Shown here one piece after another: positions 49,826-62,297 of a DNA stretch of 64,000 nt (its first letter is position 1; each line of letters starts with the position of its first letter). The notes under the pieces are model-generated. The model did no database searches, had not been told where the DNA came from, and saw nothing but the letters and a program-made list of their open reading frames with translations. The stretch spans positions 39,466,175 to 39,530,174 of the forward strand of contig OZ024862.1 of NCBI GenBank assembly GCA_964017155.1. The letters are read 5' to 3'. The translations under genes were made by a program, and so were the position numbers. The stretch comes from Oasisia sp. SBJ-2009. Taxonomy: Eukaryota; Annelida; Polychaeta; Sabellida; Siboglinidae.

Positions 49826-51640
49826 CCTAATCTCTGCCATGTAAACTGACCACATTACATCATTGGATCAACTTGTCACAGTTACTACATTCATGCCTGT
49901 AATAAATGATATGTCATCTGTAGGATGAGTTTGTCTTTGTGGCTAATTAACTCTTATGTACTGTGGTTGTGAAGAGCTCCATAATTGAGCGACGTCATTT
50001 TCATATGTCTTCATATAATATATGAAGACACATATTACATATTATGCACTGGCATGAAATGTTAAGGAATTTTTGGCCAGAAAACTACACCATCTATTCT
50101 ATTTGTTCTACAGCTTTTCATGAGTCTGAAGGATAATGGTACATTAAACAGCTTTTTGTTAATTTAACAAAACATACTTTTAATGTCATTATAAAACATT
50201 CTACAGTAATAAAACTGCTATACCATAGCTCACTTGACTAGGTGCAAATGTTTGCTACTCGGCTTTCCTCTGAGCTTCTCGTGAACAGTGCTGGGGCCAA
50301 TTCTTGTTACAATTCCTTGCAATTAATTTTTGCAGGTTAGATATGAAAACACAAATTTTCACAGAGGACATTAAATAATAGCTAAATAGCATAATATAAT
50401 TTTAGTAGTGTGACTGTTTAAGAACATAATTAATAAGTATCTAACAAGGTTATGCATAGGTAGGCTCCTCCTGTGGGTTGCGGTGGGCAAGTAGTTTGAG
50501 TTGAACTGTTGACCAAAGGAACCTCAGTTTGAATTCTGGTACTCAGTGATTCATTACCAGTACCACTCATCGTATCAATATTCTGGCATGTTTGTTCATC
50601 TGTCTTGGACTCATTCAGCTAAGGTCTCATTCTATATACTCCCACTGTAATCATATTTATTTTGCACAGTGCCATATCCAAAGCTATCATTGCACATAAC
50701 ATAAGAATATATAGGAAATAAGGCAAATTTAACTATATAAATACATAAATTAATGCATGAATGTCTAAACATTGCTAAATTAGCATGAATGTCTGAAAAT
50801 GGTCGTTAATGGGAGAAGAACGTGGAAAATTGCTGGGCTCATGATAAGCCTAAGCCTTCTAGCCAGGCAACAGAACAATATTTTAAAAGATGGATACATT
50901 TGGGCCATGTCCTGCAAATGCTGCCAGAATGTGGCACATTCAGTAACTAAATAATTGACTATTCGTATATTCAGCAGTGATGTAAGTATAGCTGATGTTA
51001 GGTGCATTTTATTCACATAATTGCAATCACTTTATTGTTCGGCATTTATTGATGCAGTTGGATGAATGGTTAAACCAGGCAACCTAAGATGGTTTTGAAC
51101 ATTTGTTCTCTATACTGGCCCTTTACTGGTTGCAGGGTTGCGTATGATAGTGTATACTGATTTTGAGATTCACTATGTTACTTTGGTGGGCTGTTTGGCC
51201 ATTGGCGTTGTTACCACTCGTCTAGTCAATAAAATTATCTACGAAATCTGTAATACCTATGTTGATTTTAATTTATGTGCAATTTATACCACAACACCAT
51301 TTTGTATTATTGTCTGAAATTCCTATCACCATCCATTTGGCGCCCACAATCATCATGTTGATTATTCTGCTGCACACTTTAAAAACATTAAAAGTATATA
51401 ATAATAATAAAACCAAGGCTGAGGAAAAATACCAAAATATATTCAAATAAATAAATATAATTTAAAATATTTAATTAATTAATAATTAAAAAAGATCACT
51501 CCTCCAACCTATTCTAACTATGTATATTTTAGTTTGTTATGTGTAGTCAGTGTGCTGTGAAATTATAAAAACAATTAATGATAATATTTATACTGATCTG
51601 ACACCTTCTTTTAAGTTCTAGCGATTTACTCAACAGAAGC
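49826..51640. other. NIP7 3' UTR and spacer
   Basis: After the AATAAA at 49901 the DNA is AT-rich with no supported exon. I see no tandem repeat here. Confidence 0.5.
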
Positions 51641-51699
51641 CACCAGGTGTGCCCGAGGACATCTCAGGTAACTAATGATAGCTTTGTCCGTTAGGTGGC

Positions 51700-52100
51700 G
51701 TTAGTATTGCGGGATGAATTTATTGAGCGCGACCTCATCGTTTATGCGCTGCCGCTTTGATGTAGGATGGCTGAATTTCATGATGCTGGCACCGGAAAAC
51801 ATGATACGAATGCAAGGTTTGTACTAGCGCGCGACTTCTCCGTGGCTGATATTGTATATGCACCTTTGGTAACGCGTAGCCAAATAAACATATCGTTTCA
51901 TCGGCCGTGTTCGTCACAGTCACACCCCGATGATTCTGAGCACTGTGTATTGTATACAATACGTACCGTCGTACGGGGTAAATGGAACAACAACCTGCGT
52001 AGGTAGGTGCTCACGGGCCACGCGCAGTTCAGTTACTGTTGTTCAGCGCGTGCATTCTCCGGGGAATCCGCGGGCCGTGTGACAACGAGGGGCTGGTGTG
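51700..52100 (+). promoter_or_regulatory. CpG-rich candidate promoter or 5' non-coding exon of the anoctamin-like gene
   Basis: CpG density rises sharply here against an AT-rich background. An 79-codon frame from the ATG at 51767 ends at a TAG that overlaps a donor-like GTAG|GTAGGT near 52004. The first coding exon of the anoctamin-like gene at 56383 has an AG acceptor before its 5' UTR, so an upstream non-coding exon must exist; this is the best candidate place. The frame itself has no recognised domain. Confidence 0.35.
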
Positions 52101-52921
52101 TGCAATAATTCCAGATATGACACGGACTGCAATCTGGGTGATATGCAGACACAACCAAGCCTGATTTAAAAATTACACATATGCACAATAATGCTGTTTA
52201 CCATCTGTCCACGCGACGACTGATACAAATTGACATACTTCTTCTTATTTACATGCAAGGTTCAGCAGTTGAGTTCAATAGGCCACTGCCCTGTGGCTGG
52301 TTTTGTGTACACACATTATAGGCATTCCTGTCAAGTATATAATTAAAATATCAGTGTTGTGAATTCAGGCAATTAAGTCTGCCACATTTTGGTGGCATCC
52401 ATCTTTTTGTTGTTGATTGAGCCATATAAATTTATTTTTTATTACTATTTAACTTAATTTAAATCTAAATTAATATAATTGTGATCAATCGAGATTTATG
52501 TTCGATGATGACTATCTCAGACATGGATATATATATATGCAGATCTCAAAGACTTTGCAGTGTCTATGAGGCATATATAGGCAATGGACATGTGTTGAGA
52601 ATGAACTTACACAAGACATGAATATCTTTTCCAAATACCTGAAACAATGCCGACTGTAATTCAGTGAGAAGAAATTGATCTCTGCTTGCTCTGGAAGGCA
52701 TCCAGCCATGCTGCAGTTAATGTGTGAAGATTATTCATACACAAATATACCAGGTACTCATTCAAACAGCTAATTGAACAGACTTGGCCAAGGTTCAACA
52801 TTGCAGCACAGCATTCAAACCCGGGTTCTCTTTGTCGAGAGTCCAAATTTAAGCTGTACTGCTGGCGTCAGTGTCACTTGGGAAAGCGACACTGCCCAAT
52901 AACAACAACTACATTATCAAC

Positions 52922-53765
52922 TAGGGAGTGGCATCACCATTCTACATGGAGACAGTGGCATCACCATTCTACATGGAGACAGTGGCATCACCATTCTACA
53001 TGGAGACAGTGGCATCACCATTCTACATGGAGACAGTGGCATCACCATTCTACATGGAGACAGTGGCATCACCATTCTACATGGAGACAGTGGCATCACC
53101 ATTCTACATGGAGACAGTGGCATCACCACACTACACAGAGATAGTAGTATCACCATTCCACACAGACAGTGGCATCACTGCTATATGCAGAGACAGTGGC
53201 ATCACCGCTCCACACGGAGAGAGTGGCATCACCACTCCACACAGACAGTGGCATCACCACTCCACACAGACAGTGGCATCACCACTCCACACAGAGAGAA
53301 TGGCATCACTGCTCCACACAGACAGTGGCATCACCGCTTCACATGGAAAGAGTGGCATCACCGCTTCACACGGAGAGAGTGGCATCACCGCTTCACACGG
53401 AGAGAGTGGCATAACTGCTCCACACAGACAGTGGCATCACCGCTTCACATGGAAAGAGTGGCATCACCGCTCCACATGGGGAGAGTGGCATCACCGCTCC
53501 ACACGGAGAGTGGCATCACCACTCCACACAGACAGTGGCATCACCGCTCCACACGGAGAGAGTGGCATCACCACTCCACACAGACAGTGGCATCACCACT
53601 CCACACGGAGAGAATGGCATCACTGCTCCACACAGACAGTGGCATCACCGCTTCACATGGAAAGAGTGGCATCACCGCTCCACACGCGGAGAGTGGCATC
53701 ACTGCTCGACACATACAGTGGCATCACCGCTCCACACGCAGAGAGTGGCATCACCGAGCTGGACA
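52922..53765. repeat. 27-bp minisatellite, about 31 copies
   Basis: The unit is GTGGCATCACCATTCTACAT then GGAGACA on the left and GTGGCATCACCGCTCCACAC with GGAGAGA on the right. As 27 is a multiple of 3, all frames stay open for long stretches (up to 308 codons), which is a by-product. Confidence 0.95.
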
Positions 53766-54094
53766 TGGACATATCTGGGGAGTGGTTGCTCTGCAACAGT
53801 CTGCAAGTCTATGTGCCAGACAGACATATGAAGAACATAATTTTAATATACTAGATTGCACAGATAATGTGAATATTGTTTGCATTAACTAGTTATATTT
53901 AAATGTGCCACCCAGTTTGGTAAACACAAGAAGAAAACTAAAAACTTACCTGTTTTAAACAACTCTTCATACCAAATTAGGGATCCACAGCTGCATTTCT
54001 CTAACAAAAGTTACTGATGTATATATTAACAACATGTGTTAGAATAAACTTAGATCATTAACAGTTTTGTTTTATTATGTTACAACACATAGCA

Positions 54095-54535
54095 TGTGAG
54101 GATGTTACAAGACATGGCGTGTGAGGATGTTACAACACATGGCATGTGAGGATGTTACAACACATGGCATATGAGGATGTTAAAACACATGGCATATGAG
54201 GATGTTACAACACATGGCATGTGAGGATGTTACAACACATGGCATGTGAGGATGTTACAACACATGGCATGTAAGGATGTTACAACACATGGCATATGAG
54301 GATGTTACAACACATGGCATATGAGGATGTTACAACACATGGCATATGAGGATGTTACAACACATGGCGTGTGAGGATGTTACAACACATGGCGTGAGAG
54401 GATGTTACAACACATGGCGTGTGAGGATGTTACAACACATGGCGTGTGAGGATGTTACAACACATGGCGTGTGAGGATGTTACAACACATGGCGCGTGAG
54501 GATGTTACAACACATGGCATGTGAGGATGTTACAA
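54095..54535. repeat. 25-bp minisatellite, about 18 copies
   Basis: The unit is GATGTTACAACACATGGCAT then GTGAG, with GCAT/GCGT and GTGAG/ATGAG variants. Confidence 0.95.
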
Positions 54536-54539
54536 ATTA

Positions 54540-56210
54540 TCATTGGTGCAGTTAAGTGAAAAATAGAGGTTCCACAGGAAATTACTTTACAAAACGCATG
54601 TACTACTAGAAGACTACATCTAACAGCTTGCCACAGATATTTGTTAATGTGTGTAAAGGATAGTATGAGGTGTACTTCATGAAACACTCCCCTTTCCTTG
54701 GAAGCGTGTCATAAAATATGCCCTTGTGGGTTTGGTTAGCACTGTCCCTGTGAGTGATTGGTCTCTTGTGTATAAGTCTTCTCACGGTAAAGGTTGTGAA
54801 ATGGACTATTAACTGATTGAATTGACTAATTAAACCATTGAAGGGCAGCTTTACTTTGAGTGTGTTTTTAACAGAGGAAACATCATTTAGGAAAAAATAT
54901 TCCAGATGCATGGAATAATTGGACACTAAACAGTGCACGGAAAATCAATGTTTTTTGTGGAAACAGCAATTGCTGTTTTCTGCTTTGGTTTCTAATGGAA
55001 AAATCAATAGCTCTCTCGGAATAGGGCTTTTGTGAGCCAGGCCCAGACAGTTTTGTCATTCTGGATCAACTTGAGACAGTATTTTCTGCCGTATGAGTAA
55101 ACATTCGGTCATTACTACCTATATTTTACACTATGTTTGCATGTGTTTTATCTATGAATGCTGATAATAATACACAAAAGTTTAATTAGTAATCCAGCAG
55201 TAATTGTCATGTCAACTTATACAAATTAAACCTGGTATTTAGGTGTCACATTGTCACTACACAGAACACAGAGCAATGTCACTCTTCTTTTTTGCCATAA
55301 AACATTTCAAAAATATGGAATAATGTAGCCTAATATCAGCGCTCATTTAAATGGATAGACAAGACCAGGATGTTGACCAAAAATATCAAATCAAGCATTT
55401 GTGATCAAATGAAAATAAAACACATCTCAAAATGACTAAGGTACTGGCTGTTTTTAATTATTTTCACAGATCAAAATAAATGAAAGCAAAATAGTTCAAG
55501 ATAAAAATCTGGTTTTCCCCGTACCAGTTTCTTAGGTTTAAGCAATTACATCTTATAATCTGTCCTCATACATTTGTGGGTTCCATGGTCAGGCGATTGT
55601 ATTCAAAGTGCCAGTTCGTGGCATACACGGGGAGAGGGAGATGACTATTTAATTTGAAAGCAGTAAAAAAAAACAGAAAGTCCAGCTCATTATGAATTTG
55701 AAGATTTTGTTCCGGGAGCCCAGAAAAGATTAAACATAGTCAGATGATGTCCACCCAAATACTATTTACTTTTGCTCACTAGAACCCACAGGAGTGGGTC
55801 CCATGTAATTCCACCTCATCAGGTGGAAGTAGAACATGAAATCCTTGAAAATCAACAAGAGGTCAGTTCGGAAACATTGTGATGTATGAAGATGTGTGAT
55901 CAATAGTAATATAAAACTTCTATTGTACCTAAAGCCTTGGAAACCAGGCTAAGACATATCACATGTAGGCGCATGAACGTGACCACAAACTACAGTCTGC
56001 ATGTAGACTATATGATGAATTGGCCAATGTAACTCCCAGTACTACTGCGCCTAGACATGACACTTACCTGCTTGTTGAACTTATTTATATACAATTTTAT
56101 TATTTCCTGTTCGTCTTTTTATAATTTCCCTTTTGGTATGAATAAAGTATACTTGATTTGATCTTATAAATCTAGAGCAGTATATCAACTAATGTGATAC
56201 TTGTTATTAT
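54540..56210. other. Spacer or 5' intron of the anoctamin-like gene
   Basis: No exon is supported. A LINE-type tail (GGTATGAATAAAGTATACTTG followed by ATTTGAT at about 56136-56160) suggests a decayed retrotransposon end. Confidence 0.4.
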
Positions 56211-56226
56211 TTGCATTACATATTTG

Positions 56227-56227
<1 letters not shown>

Positions 56228-56280
<53 letters not shown>

Positions 56281-56296
56281 TTATATATATATATAT

Positions 56297-56329
<33 letters not shown>

Positions 56330-56330
56330 T
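56228..56330. repeat. (TA)n microsatellite
   Basis: A TA-dinucleotide tract with few interruptions ends about 50 bp before the first coding exon acceptor of the anoctamin-like gene. Confidence 0.9.
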
Positions 56331-56382
56331 GTCAAAATTAATTCGATTGCATGTTTGAAAGAGTCTCCATTCTCTGTTGCAG

Positions 56383-59300
56383 ATGTCCCACTCTGTGTGT
56401 CACAATGAAATAGTTGCCGCCTGAAACTTGTGTCAGAAAGAGGCAGACAACATGGCTGACCCTAGGGACCAGGAGAGGAACCGCATCAATGGTCATGTGA
56501 TTCCAATGGAGAACTACGGCAGTCTTAAATCCCCTGTCAATGATGAAACTGTCAACTTTGTCGATGCTGACGAACTGGTAAGTCTACTTTCCAAATCAGT
56601 TGACATATTTTCCCTAGTTTGTGCTGAGTAAATCGCAGCTGCCAAGAACAAGAACTGGGTTTTTCAAAGGAATCATTTTTTCAGTACTGTTATCAGTCGG
56701 TTCTCTAAGCAGATTTCGAACCTTTATAAGAACGGTTAACTATTATTAAGATTTAGTACGTTATTAGAAATAAAACCCACTGGTTAATACTGGGCTAATG
56801 AGAAGGTTTAGTGATTATGACTGCTGCCTGTTGGTCATAGCTTTATCTAGAGATCTGTCCACCTGTCATTTGGACAGAGAGACAGGTAGAAATATCACTG
56901 GGCCGGTGGTGGACAAATAAAACATAAGGAACAAGAGGTCTTCAAAAATCATATTATAATAACAATTATGTTGGTCAAACTGTATGCCACCTGTTGCTCT
57001 ACACTCCGTCTGAGTTGTCAGATGGAGCAGCTGTGTGGCTGTATCTGAGTTGTCAGGTGGAGCAGCTGTGTGACTGTATCTGAGTTATCAGGTGGAGCAG
57101 CTGTGTGGCTGTATCTGAGTTATCAGGTGGAGCAGCTGTATGGCTGTATCTGAGTTATCAGGTGGAGCAGCTGTATGACTGTATCTGAGTTATCAGGTGG
57201 AGCAGCTGTATGGCTGTATCTGAGTTATCAGGTGGAGCAGCTGTATGACTGTATCTGAGTTATCAGGTGGAGCAGCTGTGTGACTGTATCTGAGTTATCA
57301 GGTGGAGCAGCTGTATGGCTGTATCTCAGTTATCAGGTGGAGCAGCTGTGTGACTGTATCTGAGTTATCAGGTGGAGCAGCTGTATGGCTGTATCTGAGT
57401 TATCAGGTGGAGCAGCTGTATGACTGTATCTGAGTTATCAGGTGGAGCAGCTGTGTGGCTGTATCTGAGTTATCAGGTGGAGCAGCTGTATGACTGTATC
57501 TGAGTTATCAGGTGGAGCAGCTGTGTGACTGTATCTGAGTTATCAGGTGGAGCAGCTGTGTGGCTGTATCTGAGTTATCAGATGGAGCAGCTGTATGACT
57601 GTATCTGAGTTATCAGGTGGAGCAGCTGTGAGACTGTATCTGAGTTATCAGGTGGAGCAGCTGTGTGACTGTATCTGAGTTATCAGGTGGAGCAGCTGTG
57701 TGGCTGTATCTGAGTTATCAGGTGGAGCAGCTGTGTGGCTGTATCTGAGTTATCAGGTGGAGCAGCTGTATGACTGTATCTGAGTTATCAGGTGGAGCAG
57801 CTGTATGACTGTATCTGAGTTATCAGGTGGAGCAGCTGTGTGGCTGTATCTGAGTTATCAGGTGGAGCAGCTGTATGACTGTATCTGAGTTGTCAGGTGG
57901 AGCAGCTGTATGACTGTATCTGAGTTGTCAGGTGGAGCAGCTGTATGGCTGTATCTGAGTTATCAGGTGGAGCAGCTGTGTGACTGTATCTGAGTTATCA
58001 GGTGGAGCAGCTGTGTGACTGTATCTGAGTTATCAGGTGGAGCAGCTGTATGGCTGTATCTGAGTTGTCAGGTGGAGCAGCTGTATGGCTGTATCTGAGT
58101 TGTCAGGTGGAGCAGCTGTATGGCTGTATCTGAGTTATCAGGTGGAGCAGCTGTATGACTGTATCTGAGTTATCAGGTGGAGCAGCTGTATGACTGTATC
58201 TGAGTTGTCAGGTGGAGCAGCTGTGTGGCTGTATCTGAGTTGTCAGGTGGAGCAGCTGTATGACTGTATCTGAGTTGTCAGGTGGAGCAGCTGTATGACT
58301 GTATCTGAGTTGTCAGGTGGAGCAGCTGTATGACTGTATCTGAGTTGTCAGGTGGAGCAGCTGTGTGGCTGTATCTGAGTTATCAGGTGGAGCAGCTGTA
58401 TGGCTGTATCTGAGTTGTCAGGTGGAGCAGCTGTGTGGCTGTATCTGAGTTATCAGGTGGAGCAGCTGTATGACTGTATCTGAGTTGTCAGGTGGAGCAG
58501 CTGTATGACTGTATCTGAGTTGTCAGGTGGAGCAGCTGTGTGGCTGTATCTGAGTTGTCAGGTGGAGCAGCTGTGTGGCTGTATCTGAGTTATCAGGTGG
58601 AGCAGCTGTGTGGCTGTATCTGAGTTGTCAGGTGGAGCAGCTGTGTGGCTGTATCTGAGTTATCAGGTGGAGCAGCTGTGTGGCTGTATCTGAGTTGTCA
58701 GGTGGAGCAGCTGTGTGGCTGTATCTGAGTTATCAGGTGGAGCAGCTGTGTGGCTGTATCTGAGTTGTCAGGTGGAGCAGCTGTATGACTGTATCTGAGT
58801 TGTCAGGTGGAGCAGCTGTGTGGCTGTATCTGAGTTATCAGGTGGAGCAGCTGTGTGACTGTATCTGAGTTGTCAGGTGGAGCAGCTGTGTGACTGTATC
58901 TGAGTTATCAGGTGGAGCAGCTGTGTGGCTGTATCTGAGTTGTCAGGTGGAGCAGCTGTGTGACTGTATCTGAGTTGTCAGGTGGAGCAGCTGTGTGGCT
59001 GTATCTGAGTTGTCAGGTGGAGCAGCTGTGTGGCTGTATCTGAGTTGTCAGGTGGAGCAGCTGTGTGGCTGTATCTGAGTTGTCAGGTGGAGCAGCTGTA
59101 TGGTTGAGTTGTCAGATGGAGCAGCTGTGACTGTATCTTTGTATAGATTTACAATGTATCAACTCCGCAGCACTTACTCCTGTGGTCATTGTATATTCAT
59201 TGCCTTGAAATGATTGATCCTTGATAACAGCAGGCCGGGGCAGAGTGGTGCTTGGTGCTGGCTATTGCTCAGGACGTATGTGTTTGATGTGCAAATGCTG

Positions 59301-62297
59301 TGGCTGTGCCTGATCACTGGCACACAGGCATCCACTGAGCGCTTACACAGATACCCACATGTGACGACTGCAAACACTTGGGCCATGCAAATCATTAATG
59401 AAGCCACGTCCCTTGATGGTGGACAATTGATTTTTTCCGTAAATGGTTGTTGCTGAGGCAAAAGCTGAAGTACAGTGTGAGGATGGCCGAGTGAGAGAGA
59501 GAGAGGGAGAGGGGGGGGGGAGAGAGAATGGAGAAGAGTTTATTTACGTGTTTTAGTACAGAGAGACTGGTCTGAACTGAGAGTTTAGTTACATGTTTAA
59601 ATAAATGGAAGAGGAAGTTTATTGATCCCACCTAGATCAAAACACTGCAGCATTCCAGCAGGGTTAATCTCCACGATCCAGAGTAGCTTCCAGGAACATC
59701 ATGCCAGGTGGTGCATGGAGGATGACTGTCACCGTCAGACAGTCTCAGTGTGAAGACACAGGTTTGGCAAGGATGTTTGGTATTGCGTGTCCTATTCGTC
59801 TTCATAAACACCTAAGACAGATGGGAGATGTTATGTCATACAGTGGACACCATGGGTCAGTTGGATGACTTGGAGTTTGCTGATGACCTGGCACAACTAC
59901 CAGGGTATAACAGTCACACACTTGCCAGCAGAGGATATGGGGATTCTTGTCCCATCGGGGAGCTTGATAGACAAAGACAGTGGTACAGAGGCAGACGTTG
60001 CAGCATTACTGAGTAATATTGAAAAAAACTGGAGGATTGTAAAATCAGTTTTAATATCTGGCTCTGAAACAGAGAGAGAGTGTGTGTGCATGTGCGTGCG
60101 TGCGTGTATGCGTGCGTGCATACAATGACACTTGTGGTAGTGCCCTGTTTACCACAGAGAGACTGGTCTGAGTTTAGAGTTTGATGACATATTTTAGTAC
60201 AGAATCTGAACTGAGAGTTAAGTGGCATGTTTTAGTGCAAAGAGATGATGTTTTTACAGCAGTGCATTCGTGTCAACTCCAATCTCATCTGTTGCCTCTA
60301 GATATTAACTATGTCTCAGAGCTGGATAAAGTTTACCCCATGGAGGACCTATAGTAAGGAGAATATTGATCAGCAGTCAATGTTTCATCCTTTTAAATTG
60401 TTTGCATTGTCTATGGCCATTGATATTTGATTTTAATCAGTGGAAATGTGTACTGATTCAGAGGATCTTAATTTTTTTTATGGGGACAATATTTGACAAC
60501 TGAGCAAAATTGTGTCCCCAATATTCAACTTTCTTGATACATTGAATGTATGATATATATATTCAATGCATTAAAAGTTAAATATTGGGGACACCATTTT
60601 GCCCAGTTGTCAAATATTGTTCCATATATAGAGATATCCTCTAGTGCATGTCAATATGTATTGTATATATTATTACATGTCTATGTTGTCATCATACGTT
60701 TTTGGATGTTGGGAATTGCAAATAAATATATATGACTAACATTCCTTGTAACCTGTGGGTCATTTCATCTGAGGCTGTTCCCATGATGCCCCAGGATGCC
60801 ATGGGGCAGGAAGAGGATTTGTTAAGGATACCAGATCACTCATTGAAGGACAGCTATGACATCGTGGAAAATATTTAAGAAATGTTCATTATTGCAAAAC
60901 ATAAAGATGGAACTCTGCACTTGGGGTATATATCTATGCCCATATTGACAGCAAATGATTGGCTATAAGTATAAACCAGTGGCTGAAATTTTATTTTGAT
61001 AAAAAATAAGTTTGATTTAGAAGAACAAAAACAACCACTTGTAAATTGAAAATATGGTATCTACTGCGGGTACATTTATGTATAATATAATTAGTTCCCT
61101 GATATACCCGTCCATTGATAACCTCCCTGGTAAATTGATTTTACCAACCATTCTATCTTGATGCGTCTCTGAACTCAGCTTCCAAGGATTTAGAAGTATA
61201 GAGCATACAGGATATTGCATTACATCACATTGCCTGAGGTTGCCTTTAATGCATAATTAGGATTATTTGCCTCCATTTAAGTTAGCCTTCACTTGATGGA
61301 TGGTTCAGGATGGGAGACAAGACAATCCCAGTGTGTATATGTGGGCCTCTGGCCCTCGTGCCCAGGATGATTATGGCTGGAGCATGATTGGTTGGTAGTA
61401 TAGTATGTGGGTTTTTCTCATAACGTTATACATCCATTCTAATTATTATGTCTTCTTTGTAGATTAGGCTCTGGGACATAATTAATTGGTGGGGTTTTCC
61501 CCTAAATGTGGCCAGCCATTCCAACTATCATCTCTTGAGTTTTCCAATGGTTCTCGTAATAATTAGGTTCACATCAGATTCACATAAATTATATTCCTTG
61601 GCATTGTTTTGCAAGTATAATATGGCACCTGTTCACCCCCATTCCATAGGAATAATAATTTTCTTATTGTGAAGGGTAAATAAAATGTGCTTATACTGTG
61701 TATTTCAATTTTTTTTTTAATGAAATCCTCCGATATGTGATATGCTATTTATGTTTTATACATGTACATTAGTAATATGTTGTTTTTCAGTTGAAGACAA
61801 TGTAATGTTTTCTCTGTTTCCTGATGTACAACTGGTGTCATTCTGTTGTTTGTGCTAGGACGATGGCATGTCATTTTGTTGTTTGTGCCAGGATGATGAC
61901 GTGTCATTCTGTTGTTTGTGTCAGGATGATGATGTGTCATTCTGTTGTTTGTGTCAGGATGATGACGTGTCATTCTGTTGCTTGTGTCAGGATGATGACG
62001 TGTCATTCTGTTGTTTGTGTCAGGATGATGATGTGTCATTCTGTTGTTTGTGTCAGGATGATGACGTGTCATTCTGTTGTTTGTGTCAGGATGATGATGT
62101 GTCATTCTGTTGTTTGTGTCAGGATGATGACGTGTCATTCTGTTGCTTGTGTCAGGATGATGACGTGTCATTCTGTTGTTTGTGTCAGGATGATGACGGG
62201 TCAGATGAGGAGAGACAGATTCGAGTGAGCAGCTACAACTGCAGCGTGGGCCAGCGGGACCAGGGCTACTACTTCATCGACGGCAAGAGGAAGATTG
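56383..62297 (+). CDS. Anoctamin (TMEM16)-like gene, first two coding exons; continues past the window
   Basis: The first coding exon is 56383-56577 (5' UTR, then ATG at 56452, 42 codons: MADPRDQERNRINGHVIP to FVDADEL). An in-frame TGA lies just upstream of the ATG. The second is 62189-62297 and joins in phase 0: DDDGSDEERQIRVSSYNC, then GYYFIDGKRKI ending phase 1 before GTAAGA. The block YF.DGKRKI(D) is the start of the conserved cytoplasmic anoctamin dimerisation domain, which in the family continues YVLVY or similar. Anoctamins are ten-helix membrane proteins acting as calcium-activated chloride channels or lipid scramblases. The membrane domain would lie to the right of the window. The paralogue cannot be told from 78 residues, and family assignment rests on one short motif. 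The intron between the two exons is full of a 35-bp array, and the second acceptor lies in an 11-fold tandem copy. Confidence 0.7.
56840..56960. repeat. Dispersed repeat family, copy 3 (decayed)
   Basis: CTGTCCACCTGTCATTTGGA and a weakly matched continuation (GGTAGAAATAT, AAGAGGTCTTC) correspond to the copies at 18405 and 24490. Confidence 0.6.
57003..59130. repeat. 35-bp minisatellite, about 60 copies
   Basis: The unit is CTGTATCTGAGTTRTCAGGT then GGAGCAGCTGTRTGR. Each copy holds the E-box hexamers CAGGTG and CAGCTG. Changes are limited to a few positions (GTT[A/G]TCAG, TGT[A/G]TG[A/G]), so the array is young or homogenised. Confidence 0.97.
59470..59535. repeat. GA-rich microsatellite
   Basis: A run of GAGAGAGAGAGAGGGAGAGG and G homopolymer, with no coding content. 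Confidence 0.8.
59815..60070 (+). pseudogene. Non-LTR retrotransposon reverse transcriptase fragment with internal deletion
   Basis: One frame reads QLDDLEFADDLAQL, the catalytic YADD-type box of LINE reverse transcriptases in its F-A-D-D form. A second frame shortly after reads GSLIDKDSGTEADVAALLSN followed by NWRIVKS, which resembles the region after the catalytic box in the same elements (GS.ID..GGT..DV..RI..A....K). The roughly 50 residues normally between them are missing and the frame changes, so the copy is dead. It lies in the anoctamin-like intron. Confidence 0.7.
60480..60625. repeat. Foldback element with about 65-bp arms
   Basis: GGGGACAATATTTGACAACT and GTGTCCCCAATATT on the left are mirrored on the right by AATATTGGGGACACC and AGTTGTCAAATATTGTTCC. 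The centre is an AT-rich palindrome around ATATATAT. Confidence 0.8.
61831..62205 (+). repeat. 33-bp array made of the acceptor and exon start of the second anoctamin-like exon
   Basis: The unit is TCATTCTGTTGTTTGTGTCA then G|GATGATGACGTG. The AG recurs at exact 33-bp steps, ending at 61858, 61891, 61924, 61957, 61990, 62023, 62056, 62089, 62122, 62155 and 62188. The last is the inferred acceptor. Each unit keeps a T/G-rich tract before the AG, and the frame from any of the 11 AGs to the exon end stays open, encoding DDDVSFCCLCQ per unit. Confidence 0.93.

Noticed and set aside
51767..52006. 79-codon frame as the true first coding exon of the anoctamin-like gene
   Set aside because: It ends in an in-frame stop before the donor-like site, and the 56452 ATG has its own upstream in-frame stop, so it cannot be joined as coding; kept only as a promoter/5' exon candidate.
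52878..53892. 308-codon frame with repeated GESGITAPH-like blocks
   Set aside because: It comes from the 27-bp minisatellite; all three plus frames are open for the same reason and no splice or codon signal supports a protein.
61749..62171. Minus-strand frame with HHPDTNNRMT repeats
   Set aside because: It is the reverse reading of the 33-bp acceptor array.
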